Part shown: positions 63,555-64,000 of the stretch, piece by piece
Position numbering within the stretch: position 1 is the stretch's first letter
Layout of the letters: each line of letters opens with the position of its first letter
Source: Caenorhabditis elegans
Lineage: Eukaryota; Nematoda; Chromadorea; Rhabditida; Rhabditidae
Assembly (NCBI RefSeq): GCF_000002985.6
Contig: NC_003281.10
Coordinates: 248,001 to 312,000 of the forward strand
DNA length: 64,000 nt
Direction: 5' to 3'
Translations under genes and position numbers: made by a program
The notes under the pieces: model-generated
Databases searched by the model: none
Told to the model about the DNA's origin: nothing
What the model saw: only the letters and a program-made list of their open reading frames with translations

Positions 63555-64000
63555 ATAGTAAGACACAACCAATTAAAAAAATTGTTCTCCAAATTAAAAA
63601 AAAAATTTTTTGACGGTTTTCGAAAAATTTGAAAAGTTTATTTTCAAATTTCCAAAATTTCAGAAAATTGAACACTATTTGGAATTTTTTTTTCAAATTT
63701 CCAGAATTTTAAAAAATTTACATATTTTTTACGAACGTTTTGAGAAATTCACGAAATTTTTTTTTTTTTAAGTTTAAAATTTTGGAAAAATCCCCCCATT
63801 TTTGAATTTAAGTTTACATTTTTTTTTTTGAAATTTGGAATTTTTCAGGATTTTTTCCAAAAAAAAAAAAACTAAAGAAATTCGATCATTTTGAGTTTTT
63901 TTTTAAATTTACCAAACTATTTCCGAATTTAAAAAATTTAAATTCTTTGTCCTGTGTATTTTTGAATTTCAAATTTCCAGAGAAATCATAAAATTCGGAA
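63555..64000. other. Second copy of the AT-rich flank unit
   Basis: Homologous to about 62341-62790. No gene is seen; the window ends inside it. Confidence 0.6.

Overview
The window is nematode nuclear DNA, almost certainly Caenorhabditis elegans. It is AT-rich, introns end in TTTTCAG or TTTCCAG, genes begin a few bases after an acceptor of the kind used for spliced-leader addition, and exons are separated by repeat-filled introns as on an autosomal arm. The gene order (NatA auxiliary subunit, phosphorylase kinase gamma, XPD helicase, TACO1-like, matrix metalloproteinase, alkyl-DHAP synthase, F-box/kelch) matches what I remember of clone Y50D7A on the left arm of chromosome III. That identification is from memory; everything else is read from the sequence.

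Layout. On the + strand: the 3' end of hpo-29 (904-5376), phkg-1 (6559-15959, 7 exons, 426 aa), xpd-1 (17097-34873, 12 exons, 755 aa) and a TACO1/YebC gene (36117-41201, 5 exons, 285 aa). On the - strand: a small matrixin metalloproteinase (46522-44322, 5 exons, 170 aa) and ads-1 (50531-47714, 6 exons, 597 aa, ending in Cys-Lys-Leu). On the + strand again: an F-box/kelch gene (51560-61893) whose start codon I could not place. All exon joins listed keep the reading frame across the introns. A degenerate pseudogene fragment lies antisense in xpd-1 intron 4.

The rest is repeat. The left 35 kb holds 13 copies of a ~149-bp element, all on the + strand and all in introns; nine of them are the last repeat before a 3' splice site. 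The region also holds tRNA-like palindromes, a GGGTTACTGTAGC dispersed/tandem family (also all on one strand outside two phkg-1 arrays), two arrays in opposite orientation flanking phkg-1 exon 5, a 101-bp array, and a 3.5-kb palindromic minisatellite related to a second array at 42-44 kb. The right 20 kb lacks these and instead carries fold-back elements, a GATCTAC inverted-repeat family, a Helitron-like 3' terminus, a nested fold-back and a solo-LTR-like insertion.

The genes do not form one pathway. They cover N-terminal acetylation, glycogen breakdown, TFIIH repair/transcription, mitochondrial translation, extracellular proteolysis, ether-lipid synthesis and probably ubiquitin ligation. The most unusual observations are the intronic repeat bound to acceptor sites, the inverted arrays around a kinase exon, and the metalloproteinase without a propeptide.
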